From NCBI GenBank assembly GCA_021797225.1, contig JAKAAE010000007.1, positions 1 through 27,686 of the forward strand: a stretch of 27,686 nucleotides of DNA, given 5' to 3'. The notes under the pieces are model-generated. The model was not told the DNA's origin, made no database searches, and worked only from the letters and a program-made list of their open reading frames with translations. This DNA is from Thermoplasmata archaeon (GTDB taxonomy: Archaea; Thermoplasmatota; Thermoplasmata; Thermoplasmatales; Thermoplasmataceae). Below are positions 1 to 8,640 of this stretch, piece after piece. Positions within the stretch are counted from its first letter, which is position 1; each line of letters begins with the position of its first letter. Both the position numbers and the translations under genes were made by a program.

Positions 1-1146
1 TCTGTAACAGAGAAACTCCTTACCGGCTTTGATGCACCAATACTCTACTGTATGTACATGGATAAACCTATGCGTGATCATATTCTTCTACAGGCTATTG
101 CCAGGATAAATAGGCCATATGAATCAAGGGATGGAAGAAAGAAACCAGCTGGTATGATAATTGATTTTGTAGGTGTTTTTAGCAAATTGAAAGATGCACT
201 GGCATTTGATACACAGGATATATTTGATATAGAGGGCGTTGTACAGGATATTGAAATATTGAAGAATAATTTTTCCAGCAAAATGGGGGTTATGGAGTCC
301 GAGTATCTGGCTGGGTTGAAAGGTATTGCCCCGGATAAGGTTATTGGTGACCTACTGGAGATGTTCAAGGATGGCAAATTAAGGGAAAAATACTATACAG
401 AATGGAAAAATATAGAGGATATGTATGATATCATATCACCTGACGAATTTCTCAGTCCCTATCTTGAGGAATTTGGAGACTTAGCAAGAATTTATAGTAT
501 ACTGAAACAGGAATATGAAAATATGTATAAACCGGATCAGGGTCTGTCAGGCAAGACAGCTGAACTTGTCCGGGAAAATACAAAAAGTGAATTTGTGAAC
601 CCAAAGACTATTTATACAATCAATGATAAAACAATAGAAAAAATAAGGTTAGACCATAAAACAGACAGGGAAAGAGTTCTCAGTATGATCAATAGTATAA
701 TTAGCAATGTGGAACAGAATGGGATGGAACAGCCACATCTGATTCCGATTGGCGAAAGAGCTGCTAAAATTGCCGAATCATATTCACAGGGTCAGATTTC
801 ATCCGAAGATGCTGCAAAGGAACTCGAATCCTTATTAATACAGATTAATGAGGCAAATAGAGAACAGAAAGAATTAAAGATGCCACGTGATGTGTTTTCT
901 CTTTACTGGTTCCTGAAGAACAATAAAATTCTAGATCCTGAGAATATTGCGACAGAAATGTCCAACGTATTTGAAAAATATTCTATGTGGAGAACAAACA
1001 CAAGGCAGGAAAGAGATATAAGGCTTGAACTGAATAGAGCACTTGCATCTCATTCAGACAATAAGGATATAGAGGTAATAAAAAAGAATGTCAAAATAGC
1101 AAAGGAAATTATGGACAGTCTGAAGGTGGGTGGAAATGGTAAGTAA
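1..1146 (+). CDS. hsdR: Type I restriction enzyme R subunit, C-terminal part (5' end outside window)
   Basis: The reading frame is open from the first base, so only the last 381 codons are seen. The first residues carry late helicase motifs of the SF2 motor of HsdR: LLTGFDAP at about residues 6-13 and the motif VI signature [10 protein letters not shown] at about 31-40, followed by a [10 protein letters not shown] strand. The rest is the helical C-terminal region (DUF3387-like) that in this family contacts the methylase core. The nuclease and Walker motifs must lie upstream. HsdR is the ATP-driven translocase and endonuclease subunit of type I restriction-modification systems; hsdM and hsdS are not in the window and may lie upstream. 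The gene ends in TAA and its last 11 bases overlap the next gene, so the two are probably co-translated. Family assignment is firm; activity cannot be judged from a partial gene. Confidence 0.93.
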   Translation, partial: SVTEKLLTGFDAPILYCMYMDKPMRDHILLQAIARINRPYESRDGRKKPAGMIIDFVGVFSKLKDALAFDTQDIFDIEGVVQDIEILKNNFSSKMGVMESEYLAGLKGIAPDKVIGDLLEMFKDGKLREKYYTEWKNIEDMYDIISPDEFLSPYLEEFGDLARIYSILKQEYENMYKPDQGLSGKTAELVRENTKSEFVNPKTIYTINDKTIEKIRLDHKTDRERVLSMINSIISNVEQNGMEQPHLIPIGERAAKIAESYSQGQISSEDAAKELESLLIQINEANREQKELKMPRDVFSLYWFLKNNKILDPENIATEMSNVFEKYSMWRTNTRQERDIRLELNRALASHSDNKDIEVIKKNVKIAKEIMDSLKVGGNGK

Positions 1147-1405
1147 GAAAGAATTAAGGATAGAAGTCCTTATGCTTGCTGAAGAAATTCATGTGAAACC
1201 ACAACAGATTAGAATACGTGCGATGAAATCCAAAATAGGAAGCTGTTCTCCTGGAAAAATACTAACGTTCAACAGCTCAGTTCTCGATCTTGATTACAGT
1301 TCAAGAAAGGAAGTAATAGTTCATGAATTGCTCCACCTGAGGTACAGGAATCATGGAAAGGTATTTAAAATAATGTTACAGAGTTACATGGCTGGAAAGA
1401 AGTAA
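1136..1405 (+). CDS. Small YgjP-like (DUF45) zinc metallopeptidase-type protein next to hsdR
   Basis: 89 residues if started at ATG 1136. A GTG at 1130 is also in frame, but GGTGG at 1125-1129 sits six bases before the ATG and directly abuts the GTG, so ATG is preferred. The C-terminal half has the zinc-binding motif HELLH (residues 63-67) followed by RNHGKVF with a third histidine at 73, the pattern of the YgjP/DUF45 metallopeptidases. The protein is much shorter than free-standing YgjP (over 200 residues) and keeps little more than the metal-binding core. It overlaps hsdR by 11 bases. DUF45 proteins are known neighbours of type I restriction genes, so a role in control or turnover of the complex is plausible but unproven. 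No signal peptide or membrane segment is visible. Confidence 0.75.
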   Translation: MVSKKELRIEVLMLAEEIHVKPQQIRIRAMKSKIGSCSPGKILTFNSSVLDLDYSSRKEVIVHELLHLRYRNHGKVFKIMLQSYMAGKK

Positions 1406-1453
1406 TTTCATTATTGTCGATCATATGCAGAAATAGGATTCAGGAAAATAACG

Positions 1454-1480
1454 GTTGTGTATAATTTTGTGTAAATATGG
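1454..1480. repeat. Partial copy of a dispersed repeat
   Basis: GGTTGTGTATAATTTTGTGT at 1453-1472 matches the outer part of two longer, better conserved copies near 13272 and 24514. Only about 20-25 bases match here, so this could be a decayed end of the same element or a chance match in AT-rich DNA. It lies between the convergent ends of the metallopeptidase gene and the MFS gene. Confidence 0.35.
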
Positions 1481-1567
1481 AAATATAGTATAATCCTCCA
1501 CTGATAATAAAAACCGGTATGCTGGATACAGTTTAAATTTTCATTCTGCACCTTGAATGCCGGGCAA

Positions 1568-2821
1568 TTATACGCCATTAACCATATTTTTATGTAATGG
1601 CCTTAAAACACCAAATATTATTATAAGCATGCCTGCAAAAAAGAAAACTGATGAGATCTCAAAAAGCCGGGAATATGCAACTATTATATTATACCTGAAA
1701 ATATAAAGCATTAAGCCATACACCAGCGGGGAAAATGCATCACCCACCTCTGTAGACATAAGAAAAATTGAGAGGTAATGGCCAGCACTACCCTCAGGAA
1801 CTATAGAACCCATGTATGATGTTATTACCGTATAATAGCTCCCAAACGACATACCAATAATTGAGGCAAAAATAAGGAACTGGTAAAATGCATGTGTAAA
1901 TGATAATATAAGTATACTTATGCCACTGATAACCGGAAATATTGCCAGTAGCAATTCCTTATCAAGCCTATCCGACATTATGCCAATGCCAACAGATGCT
2001 ATGGCAGATAAGAGAAGAATAACTGTTCCGGATATTGCTATATATATTGCGGCATTGCTTATATTAAGGTCATATTCAAAGTAGTAGTAATAAAAGAATA
2101 CCAGTCCGGCACTTCCAATCGTTATAAAGAAATTGGCCACCGACATATATCCGAATTTGGATGAATGTGTTCTGGAAAAAAACGGGGCAGTTTTTCCATG
2201 AGATATTCCGCCAGATGGTATAATATCCTCTTTTTTGACTGTATTAAAGGTTATGGCCGCAGTAAATACTATGGCTATTATAATTGCAATAATTCCATAA
2301 AGCAGGAGGTGCATCCCAAGTAGAAGGCCTGAAAGCCCAAATCCAAGTGCAGAACCTGCCAGTGTGAAGAAGCCATTAATGCCTGAAGACGTGCCCCTCT
2401 GCCCTTCCGGAATAACATCACTTATTAATGGCTGGTATGCCCCATAGGCTATATTTGATCCTACTTCAATCAGAAAATATACGGCAACTATGATAATTAG
2501 GGATGAATAGTTTATTATAAATATTACAAGTGATAAAACTGCAATTGATGATCCAAGAATTATCATTGGCCTTCTCCTGCCAATTCTGGTATGTAGTTTA
2601 TCGGTAACCGTGCCGGAAAGGTAATTAGATGCAAGCCCTATAAGTATGCCTGAAAATGCTACTGCACCAAGCACAAGCGACTGGAGCCCCCTGGCAACAG
2701 AAATCTCTATGGCAAATGGAAGAAAAAGTGATTCAAAGGAGAGCCAGAGGTAATTATTTCCAAGGTATATTGAATTCATTCCGAAAATATATTTCAATGA
2801 CTTTCTGGAAGATCTACCCAT
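1568..2821 (-). CDS. MFS transporter, sugar/sucrose-transporter-like (paralogue 1)
   Basis: 417 residues with about 12 hydrophobic segments, a normal length for a major facilitator carrier in the cytoplasmic membrane. The cytoplasmic loop between helices 2 and 3 has D74 and the cluster RIGRRRP (79-85), the form of MFS motif A seen in SUT/SLC45-type sucrose carriers. A related element, SDRLDKE, is present in the second half. The N-terminus (MNSIYLGNNYLW) closely matches that of the next gene (MNSIHLGTNYLW), and the resemblance runs through the protein, so the two are paralogues from a tandem duplication. A TATA-like box lies 23-31 bases before the ATG with no ribosome binding site, indicating its own leaderless transcript. 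Substrate unknown; proton-coupled uptake of a sugar or other organic solute is an inference. Confidence 0.85.
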   Translation of the reverse strand: MGRSSRKSLKYIFGMNSIYLGNNYLWLSFESLFLPFAIEISVARGLQSLVLGAVAFSGILIGLASNYLSGTVTDKLHTRIGRRRPMIILGSSIAVLSLVIFIINYSSLIIIVAVYFLIEVGSNIAYGAYQPLISDVIPEGQRGTSSGINGFFTLAGSALGFGLSGLLLGMHLLLYGIIAIIIAIVFTAAITFNTVKKEDIIPSGGISHGKTAPFFSRTHSSKFGYMSVANFFITIGSAGLVFFYYYYFEYDLNISNAAIYIAISGTVILLLSAIASVGIGIMSDRLDKELLLAIFPVISGISILILSFTHAFYQFLIFASIIGMSFGSYYTVITSYMGSIVPEGSAGHYLSIFLMSTEVGDAFSPLVYGLMLYIFRYNIIVAYSRLFEISSVFFFAGMLIIIFGVLRPLHKNMVNGV

Positions 2822-2843
2822 TACAGATAATATTATGCCTGCC

Positions 2844-2852
2844 TATAAATAT
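2844..2852 (-). promoter_or_regulatory. TATA box of MFS gene at 1568-2821
   Basis: On the minus strand this reads ATATTTATA, about 23-31 bases before the ATG at 2821. That is the spacing expected for a leaderless archaeal transcript. It lies in the 55-base gap to the upstream paralogue, so the two carriers are probably transcribed separately. Confidence 0.6.
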
Positions 2853-2876
2853 TTATTTAAAGTGAATATGGTAAAT

Positions 2877-4100
2877 TCAGGTTCTGTCATGGTTAATCTT
2901 TAAAAACAGGATGAAGCCTGCAAAAAAGAACAGCCCTGCACAGTAAAAAACCATGTCAAATCCAAGGGCGTATGAATCTGACAGATATAATATTAAACCA
3001 TATATAAGCGGTGAAATAGATGAGGCCCCGCCTGCGGCAATATTATAATAACCCATAAACTTGCCTGATTCGCTGGCCGGGGACATATCACTTGCAAGTG
3101 CGTTTGAAACACTCATGAATATGCCATAGGATATTCCAATCAGGGAACCAAGTATAAGGAAATAATCAAATTTTTCAAATTCCGGGATTAATACCATTGC
3201 AATCCCACCAAGCAGTGTTACAAAAACCAAAATCTGGGTCCTGCCAATTTTATCAGAAAGTGTGCCCACTATAAATGAGGCCACAGCTGATGTAATCAGG
3301 ACTACAATGCCTGCAACGGATACATAATATGCCGGGTTGGAATATTTCAGTATATACTTAAAGAAATAAAGTTCAAAAAATGAAAGGCCAATAACACCTG
3401 AAAGGACCAGAAAACTTCCAATAACAACATAAATATAATCATGCAAACCACTCTTAAGGTTAAACATATCCATAAACAATTTTATTATGCCGTTTTTTTT
3501 CTGGGGTATTATAATATCTGATTCCCTTATTGTTTCCGATGTCATTAAGCCTGTTGCCACAAGTGCTATTGATATAAATATAAGGACATATCTGCTATAG
3601 CTTGTACTTATAAGGAAACCTGTTATGCCGTATCCCATTGCGGCACCAGCCAGGCGAAAAATGCTGCCTATGCCAGTGCTCTTTCCACGTTCATCCCTTT
3701 GAAGGATATCAACGTACAATGGTTGGTAGGCACCAACAGCCACATTTGAGGACATCTGTATCATAATATAGCCGATAACTATGCCAGCAAGTGATATGCT
3801 TAATGCCCTGTTAAGAAATACGGAAACTGATGCTATTATTATTGCAACAACTATGTATGGTCCACGCCTTCCCCAGCCAAAATTGTACCTGTCGCTAACT
3901 GTTCCTATCAGCAGGCCAATAAAGACGCCTATGGCTGTACCTGTAAAGGCAATTAAGCCAAGGAAAAGGCTGCTGTTGTTATACGAAATAAGTTCAATTG
4001 GGAGTATGTATGACTCATAGGAAATCCAGAGATAATTTGTACCAAGGTGAATACTGTTCATTCTTAGCAGGTAATAAATTGATCTTTTTCCTTTAATCAT
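2877..4100 (-). CDS. MFS transporter, sugar/sucrose-transporter-like (paralogue 2)
   Basis: 407 residues, about 12 membrane segments. The helix 2-3 loop has SDRYNFGWGRRGP (about 69-81), motif A with the GRR cluster, and a second copy SDKIGR occurs in the C-terminal half. It shares the MNSIHLGTNYLWISYES start and overall order with the downstream paralogue. The two differ in the loop: this protein has GRRGP where the other has GRRRP, suggesting divergence of transport properties. A weak TATA-like stretch (ATTTTATCC on the minus strand, about 4124-4132) is placed for a leaderless start at 4100. Cytoplasmic-membrane carrier of unknown substrate. The family is secure; sugar specificity is only suggested by the SUT-like signature of its partner. 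Confidence 0.84.
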   Translation of the reverse strand: MIKGKRSIYYLLRMNSIHLGTNYLWISYESYILPIELISYNNSSLFLGLIAFTGTAIGVFIGLLIGTVSDRYNFGWGRRGPYIVVAIIIASVSVFLNRALSISLAGIVIGYIMIQMSSNVAVGAYQPLYVDILQRDERGKSTGIGSIFRLAGAAMGYGITGFLISTSYSRYVLIFISIALVATGLMTSETIRESDIIIPQKKNGIIKLFMDMFNLKSGLHDYIYVVIGSFLVLSGVIGLSFFELYFFKYILKYSNPAYYVSVAGIVVLITSAVASFIVGTLSDKIGRTQILVFVTLLGGIAMVLIPEFEKFDYFLILGSLIGISYGIFMSVSNALASDMSPASESGKFMGYYNIAAGGASSISPLIYGLILYLSDSYALGFDMVFYCAGLFFFAGFILFLKINHDRT

Positions 4101-4234
4101 TTATAAGATGTTAGTTTGTTCATGGATAAAATCTTTATCAACAGGTTATATAAATGATTATATGGATTATGTAGATTTTAACTATTATGCCCGGAATTTA
4201 TATAATCTGCATATAGCTTTTGATCGGAATTAGA

Positions 4235-4242
4235 TTTAAATA
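4235..4242 (+). promoter_or_regulatory. TATA box of the broken gene at 4264
   Basis: TTTAAATA lies 22-29 bases before the ATG at 4264, a standard leaderless archaeal promoter position. It shows that the decayed reading frame downstream once was, and may still be, transcribed. Confidence 0.55.
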
Positions 4243-4263
4243 TAACGCCTGCATAAATTAACA

Positions 4264-4592
4264 ATGACTCCAGTAGAACTTAAGAAGCAGCTGGCATCCC
4301 AGATCATGGATTTACTTAAAGTAGAGGAGTTCAGAGTGAATTATGCCAGGTATGATGAAAGAACAAAAAACTGGGGTGTTATAATTCCTATATAGTTGAG
4401 TTGCAATCAGACCCGGGTGAAAGAAAATTCAGATTAGATAGAAATGCGACCCTCACCACAGATTCTGAGGGCAAGGTTATGGGCATAAGCACATACTGAA
4501 ACGAGATTGGGATAGCCCTGGGTGAACCGCTGTCAGATCAGGGTGTGGTTTTTGGGAGCCCGGGATCAGAAAATGATAAAAATATAATTTAA
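4264..4592 (+). pseudogene. Broken small gene of unknown function (frameshift plus internal stop)
   Basis: From ATG 4264 a 43-codon frame beginning MTPVELKKQLASQIMDLLKV ends at TAG 4393-4395 inside the stretch ATTCCTATATAG. The next frame continues from about 4386 without interruption (YIVELQSDPGERKF and on) to TGA 4497-4499, and the same frame then runs on (NEIGIALGEPLSD and on) to TAA 4590-4592. Joining the three pieces gives a soluble, charged protein of about 109 residues that reads as one domain, so a one-base loss or TA duplication near 4386-4392 and a nonsense codon have broken it. No family was recognised. The last piece may be non-coding, in which case only the frameshift matters. 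A clear TATA box precedes the gene. Confidence 0.5.
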
Positions 4593-4616
4593 TCAGGTTT
4601 ATAATTGACAGTATTT

Positions 4617-6161
4617 CTATTGTCGCAAATCATTTAAAACCTTTTTAAGGAATTCATTGAGAGTTTCAAATCCAAAGACCGTAATAATAGTAATATCATA
4701 ACGTATATTTTTCCTATTGGTTATTTTATTAATTTCCTTTATTGCATCCTCATAGCCAGAAGTAATGGAAAGAATTGCAGCCCTGTATAACATATATAAG
4801 TTATGGACATCACCGTCTGATTTATTTAATAGGCTGTCTATGAATGATAGGACTTCAACGCCATGATTTTTTTCCATTGCCCAGTTAACAACAGACGCAG
4901 AAAATGCTATATCAAAGGTTGGATCTTTACTCTTTTCCATAGAAATGTATGCATACTTCATTGCGTTATCCAGATCATCCCTTCTGGAATAAATTTCAAA
5001 AAATGCCTCATGTATTTTAAGGTAATCATGATTTTTTTGTATATTTTTCAGTAGTTCTACTGCTTCATCCTCCTTCCCGTTTTCTGCCAGCCGCTTTGCG
5101 TACTCCAGTCCATAAGAGGCATTATCCATATTTAAGCTGTACTGCTTTTCTATTACATCGAATGCCTCAGTATTTCGCTTCAGCCCAAGAAGTGCATCGT
5201 ACTTCTCAAAGAAAAGTTTTTCGCTTTCTGGATATTTTTTAATAAATTCATCTACCTCTGCAACCAATTTTTCGTATTTTTCACCTGAATAAAGGAATTC
5301 CATATATTCAATAACTGTGTCTTCATCTTCATGTGTGTCCACAAAATTCCTAAAAAGGGAATCAGCTTTTTCTATGTTGCCCTGAGCATGATATACATTG
5401 GCAAGCATTTCTGCGGCCGATAAGATATCAGGTTCGTACTTATAATAAACCTGTGCAAGTCTTTCGGCTTCGGATAATTGCCCAATTTCCATAAATTCTT
5501 CTATCAACATTTCAAAAAACACATAATTATGAGTATTATCAAAGGCCATGTTGATGGACTCTAAATATTTATCCATATCATCCCCAAGTCGGTTTATATT
5601 AACCAGCAGCAGGTTTGCATCTACATCTTTCTTATTAAACCTCAGGGCTATTTCAGCTTCTTTTTTTGCCTTTTTTATATTTCCCTGCTGGAATAAAACG
5701 TCCGCAAGCTGTCTGTGTGTATCCGGATCCGATGAGTTTTTTTCTATAGCAATTTCATAGGCCGCCTGTGCCTCATTTAATAGACCCATATTTTGAAGGG
5801 CGAAGCCTTTATTATAATACGCCGGTGCATAATGTGGATCCATATGTATAGCCTTTTCGGCGTATTCCAGGGACTTCTCAAACATATTCATGCTTCCATA
5901 ACAAAGACTTTCCAGAGAATAGTTTATAGCATTAGAGGGTTCAAGGGATTCTATGAATTTTAATTCCTTTAATGTCCCCTCGAAATCACCTGTATTAAAC
6001 AGGATATCGCTTTTTAACCTGTGTGCATTTATATTCCTTGATGACTCACGCAGCACCCGGTCAATCAGTTTAATAGCCTTTTCAAAATTATTATTCCTGT
6101 ATTCGTTTTCTGCTTCCAGAATTAAACTGTCACTATACTCCCTATCATTTCTTCCAAACAT
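4617..6161 (-). CDS. TPR-repeat protein
   Basis: 514 residues made almost wholly of degenerate 34-residue tetratricopeptide repeats, about a dozen. Examples are the blocks at about residues 14-47, 48-81, 82-115 (containing YAPAYYNKGFALQNMGLLNE) and 116-149 (DTHRQLADVLFQQGNIKKAK). The repeats become less regular towards the C-terminus. There is no signal peptide and no membrane segment, so it is probably a cytoplasmic scaffold that binds a partner protein. No catalytic domain is fused to it and the partner cannot be named. The gene stands alone, with its own TATA box 23-29 bases upstream of the ATG. Its 3' end faces the broken gene on the plus strand. Confidence 0.85.
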   Translation of the reverse strand: MFGRNDREYSDSLILEAENEYRNNNFEKAIKLIDRVLRESSRNINAHRLKSDILFNTGDFEGTLKELKFIESLEPSNAINYSLESLCYGSMNMFEKSLEYAEKAIHMDPHYAPAYYNKGFALQNMGLLNEAQAAYEIAIEKNSSDPDTHRQLADVLFQQGNIKKAKKEAEIALRFNKKDVDANLLLVNINRLGDDMDKYLESINMAFDNTHNYVFFEMLIEEFMEIGQLSEAERLAQVYYKYEPDILSAAEMLANVYHAQGNIEKADSLFRNFVDTHEDEDTVIEYMEFLYSGEKYEKLVAEVDEFIKKYPESEKLFFEKYDALLGLKRNTEAFDVIEKQYSLNMDNASYGLEYAKRLAENGKEDEAVELLKNIQKNHDYLKIHEAFFEIYSRRDDLDNAMKYAYISMEKSKDPTFDIAFSASVVNWAMEKNHGVEVLSFIDSLLNKSDGDVHNLYMLYRAAILSITSGYEDAIKEINKITNRKNIRYDITIITVFGFETLNEFLKKVLNDLRQ

Positions 6162-6183
6162 AGAGGTTTATTTAATCATACAA

Positions 6184-6190
6184 TAATATA
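6184..6190 (-). promoter_or_regulatory. TATA box of the TPR gene
   Basis: On the minus strand this reads TATATTA, 23-29 bases before the ATG at 6161, with no GGTG-type site between. This fits a leaderless transcript. Confidence 0.5.
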
Positions 6191-6273
6191 GTTTCACACA
6201 GTTCTTTAATCTGTAGAATGTATATATTTACCCCATCAAATGGCCTTTTTACATTATTACCACCTTAATTTCA

Positions 6274-6411
6274 GTGTTTTATCCCTATATAGTTTTGAGC
6301 GAATGCAGGGTAATATACTCGAGAGAGGGTTTTGATCTGAAAGGGCTTAGCGCAGATATTATGCAACACTGGATTGATATAAAACCCATGATGGATTCGG
6401 TGCTGGTGTAG
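6274..6411 (+). pseudogene. C-terminal remnant of an MntA-type nucleotidyltransferase antitoxin
   Basis: In the frame that ends at TAG 6409-6411, two bases before the hepT start, the codons give VIYSREGFDLKG, then SADIMQHWIDIKPMMDSVLV. This resembles the last 40 or so residues of MntA/MNT proteins, which typically read (I/L)LY-R then a W-D-(F/I)-KP segment. The part with the GSX10DXD catalytic motif is missing. The DNA upstream (6191-6273) has no matching frame and soon runs into the divergent TPR promoter. The fragment is therefore probably what is left after deletion of the 5' two thirds of the antitoxin gene. It still overlaps the likely ribosome binding site of hepT. The assignment rests on pattern resemblance only. 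Confidence 0.5.
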
Positions 6412-6413
6412 AT

Positions 6414-6833
6414 ATGATGGACAGAGAGCGCATAACAAGAAGGCTTGCTGATATAAGCCAGTACATGGGCATTTTGGAGTCTATACTTCCAAATGACTAT
6501 GCCGGATACAGGGAATCCCCGGTGACCACAAAGGCTTCAACAGAGAGGTACCTGCAACTGCTGAGTGATATAGAGCTCGAGGTAATGATATTGCTCTATA
6601 AAGGTCTAGATTTGGGGATAGCAGGAGACGAGGATCCCCTAATAAACAAGATGGGGTCGGTGATAAGCAAAAGGGTGATTGAAGGCTTCAGAAAGAGGAG
6701 AAGTCTAAGAAACCTGCTTGTCCATGCCTATTATGATGCACACTACGACGTGGATGCATTTGAACAGGCAGGCGATACGGGCGACATAAAAACCTTCATA
6801 AGGGAAGTGAAAGTGTTAATCGGAAAGCACTGA
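6414..6833 (+). CDS. hepT: HepT-like (DUF86) HEPN ribonuclease toxin
   Basis: 139 residues, all helical in character. The HEPN RNase signature RX4HXY is intact as R99-N-L-L-V-H104-A-Y106, within the typical context RRSLRNLLVHAY. In characterised HepT-MntA pairs HepT cleaves RNA (often tRNA) and is silenced when MntA AMPylates the tyrosine of this motif. Two ATG codons (6414, 6417) are in tandem; GGTG at 6405-6408 gives a suitable ribosome binding site, lying within the mntA tail, a layout of translational coupling. No full-length MntA partner is adjacent. The toxin may be inactivated elsewhere in the protein, be controlled by another MNT protein of the cell, or be poorly expressed because its promoter was lost along with mntA. 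Confidence 0.82.
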   Translation: MMDRERITRRLADISQYMGILESILPNDYAGYRESPVTTKASTERYLQLLSDIELEVMILLYKGLDLGIAGDEDPLINKMGSVISKRVIEGFRKRRSLRNLLVHAYYDAHYDVDAFEQAGDTGDIKTFIREVKVLIGKH

Positions 6834-7206
6834 CTTAGATTTTCGCTACTTTCTTTGCATTATTTAATATGGTGAGTTATCATTTTATAAATCCGGAGTT
6901 ATCGTTACAGTTACTTTCTGGCCTGAAACTGAAGCTACATTTCATTCTATAATAGGGGTGTTATATACTCTTAGCCTAAGAATGTAACATCCAGATCATC
7001 TGCTATTGTTTATTTTACTGGAAAACTAATAATGACTCCTAATTTCCTTACATTTCCCATAAGAATCTGTATAATATGGATTGCATAATATATAACTTTG
7101 ATCCTGAAACACTATAAATTTAAGAGTTTACAGGATAAAAGGATGCCGTTAATCATTGGATAGTAAATATATGAAAGTATTTATATTAATAATGTATTAA
7201 ATTAAA
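6834..7206. other. Non-coding stretch between hepT and the permease operon
   Basis: 373 bases with frequent stops in all frames, no repeat and no RNA gene recognised. The only clear element is the promoter of the permease operon at the right end. Confidence 0.5.
7179..7186 (+). promoter_or_regulatory. TATA box of the permease-aminotransferase-epimerase operon
   Basis: ATTTATAT lies 21-28 bases before the ATG at 7207 and no GGTG-type site precedes that ATG, so the operon mRNA is probably leaderless. The two downstream genes have ribosome binding sites instead. Confidence 0.6.
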
Positions 7207-8640
7207 ATGAAAGATGATAATAAAACTATTCCGGGATTGAGAAAGAACTCAATTGGATTCTGGGGTGTTGTATTCTATGCTGTTGCGGTAATATTTCCGG
7301 CAGGTGCTTTTGCTGTAACAGGTGTAACTGCAATGGTATATGGTGGTGAAACTGCTCCGCTGGCATTTCTTATTGGTGGAATAACACTGTTCTTTGCCAT
7401 AATTGCAATATATGTATTTAGTGAACATATTGACAGTGCAGGAGGATATTACAAATATGTTGAGGCCGGAGTGCCAAAAAAGTACATATCCAAAAGTGTT
7501 GGATTATGGAATGCTTTCTGGGTTGTTGGGGACATGATTGCTGCAAGCATTGTTGTGGGATGGTTTACATGGGTAGGCCTTACATCCCTGCTGAACATTA
7601 CAATACCACTATATGGTGTGGTGCTGCTCTCACTTATAGTTCCAGTGCTGTACCTGATTGTCGGATACTTTGGAATTAAAGTTGCCTCTGGAACAGCAAT
7701 TACCATAGGCATTCTTCAGATTGTACTATTTTCTGCCCTTGCAATTGGATTTGTTGTTAGGGCACAGTATAATAGTGCAGCATACTTCAACGTGGCAAAT
7801 TCCCTTGACGGGCTTCATGGCTTCTTTCTGGCAATGGTTGTAGGTGCATTCCTTGCCTATGGTGGCTATGGCTCAGTTGTTTCCCTTGGCGAGGAGGCAA
7901 AACTGTCCAAGAAAACATTGAAGAAATCCATTGTTACTGCACTGTTGATAATGATTGCATTTGATACTTTTGTTGTTTACAGCATCGTTGCCGCTGCAGG
8001 CCCCAATTTATCTACTGTAGATGGGCAGTTTGCACCCGGATTGTATATTACCCAGCAGTTCTATGGCCTGGATGTGGCATTTTTTGCATTCATATTCGTG
8101 GTTCTGGCACAGATATTCTCGCCAGTAATATTCGGAAATAGCGGTGCAAGAACTGTATACTCAATGGCAAGGGATGGATTATTCCCGGCAAGCCTTGCAA
8201 AGGTACATGAAAAATACAGAAGCCCATATGTTGCCACAGTATGGATATTTATCATTGTGGTAATTGGCATTCTCCTGACATTATTTCCAATGGTTCATTA
8301 CTATGGTGAATCAAACGGGCTTTTTGATAGTTTTGCAATGTGGGGGACTGCAATAACAATATTCACATTATTATACCACATTGTAACCAATAGCTCACTT
8401 GCATTTTTCATAAAAAAGGCTAAACTGAAAATGAATGCTGCTGTATATATAGTAGGTCCGGCAGTTGGTTCAGTCATAATGGCTGTTGCAATTTACTACT
8501 CTCTTGCCGGGCTTACACTGCCACTCTCCATTATATATATACTGATTCCAGCATGGATAATTATATCGCTACTGATCGTATATTTAAGAAGAAGGGTAAC
8601 AAAGGTTGAAAGTACAGTGGAGCTTACAGGTGGTAAATAA
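7207..8640 (+). CDS. APC-superfamily amino acid permease
   Basis: 477 residues, about 12 hydrophobic segments, typical for an amino acid/polyamine/organocation carrier. Helix 1 carries the unwound substrate-binding region with FPAGAF (about 30-35). It is followed by YGGETAP and the conserved SAGGYYKYVEAGVP loop (about 78-91). The second-half motif GNSGARTVYSMARDG (about 312-326) is also family-typical. First gene of an operon: its TAA is directly followed by the TTG start of the aminotransferase. The association suggests import of the amino acid, or amino-group-bearing compound, that the two enzymes act on. Exact substrate unknown. Confidence 0.88.
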   Translation: MKDDNKTIPGLRKNSIGFWGVVFYAVAVIFPAGAFAVTGVTAMVYGGETAPLAFLIGGITLFFAIIAIYVFSEHIDSAGGYYKYVEAGVPKKYISKSVGLWNAFWVVGDMIAASIVVGWFTWVGLTSLLNITIPLYGVVLLSLIVPVLYLIVGYFGIKVASGTAITIGILQIVLFSALAIGFVVRAQYNSAAYFNVANSLDGLHGFFLAMVVGAFLAYGGYGSVVSLGEEAKLSKKTLKKSIVTALLIMIAFDTFVVYSIVAAAGPNLSTVDGQFAPGLYITQQFYGLDVAFFAFIFVVLAQIFSPVIFGNSGARTVYSMARDGLFPASLAKVHEKYRSPYVATVWIFIIVVIGILLTLFPMVHYYGESNGLFDSFAMWGTAITIFTLLYHIVTNSSLAFFIKKAKLKMNAAVYIVGPAVGSVIMAVAIYYSLAGLTLPLSIIYILIPAWIIISLLIVYLRRRVTKVESTVELTGGK

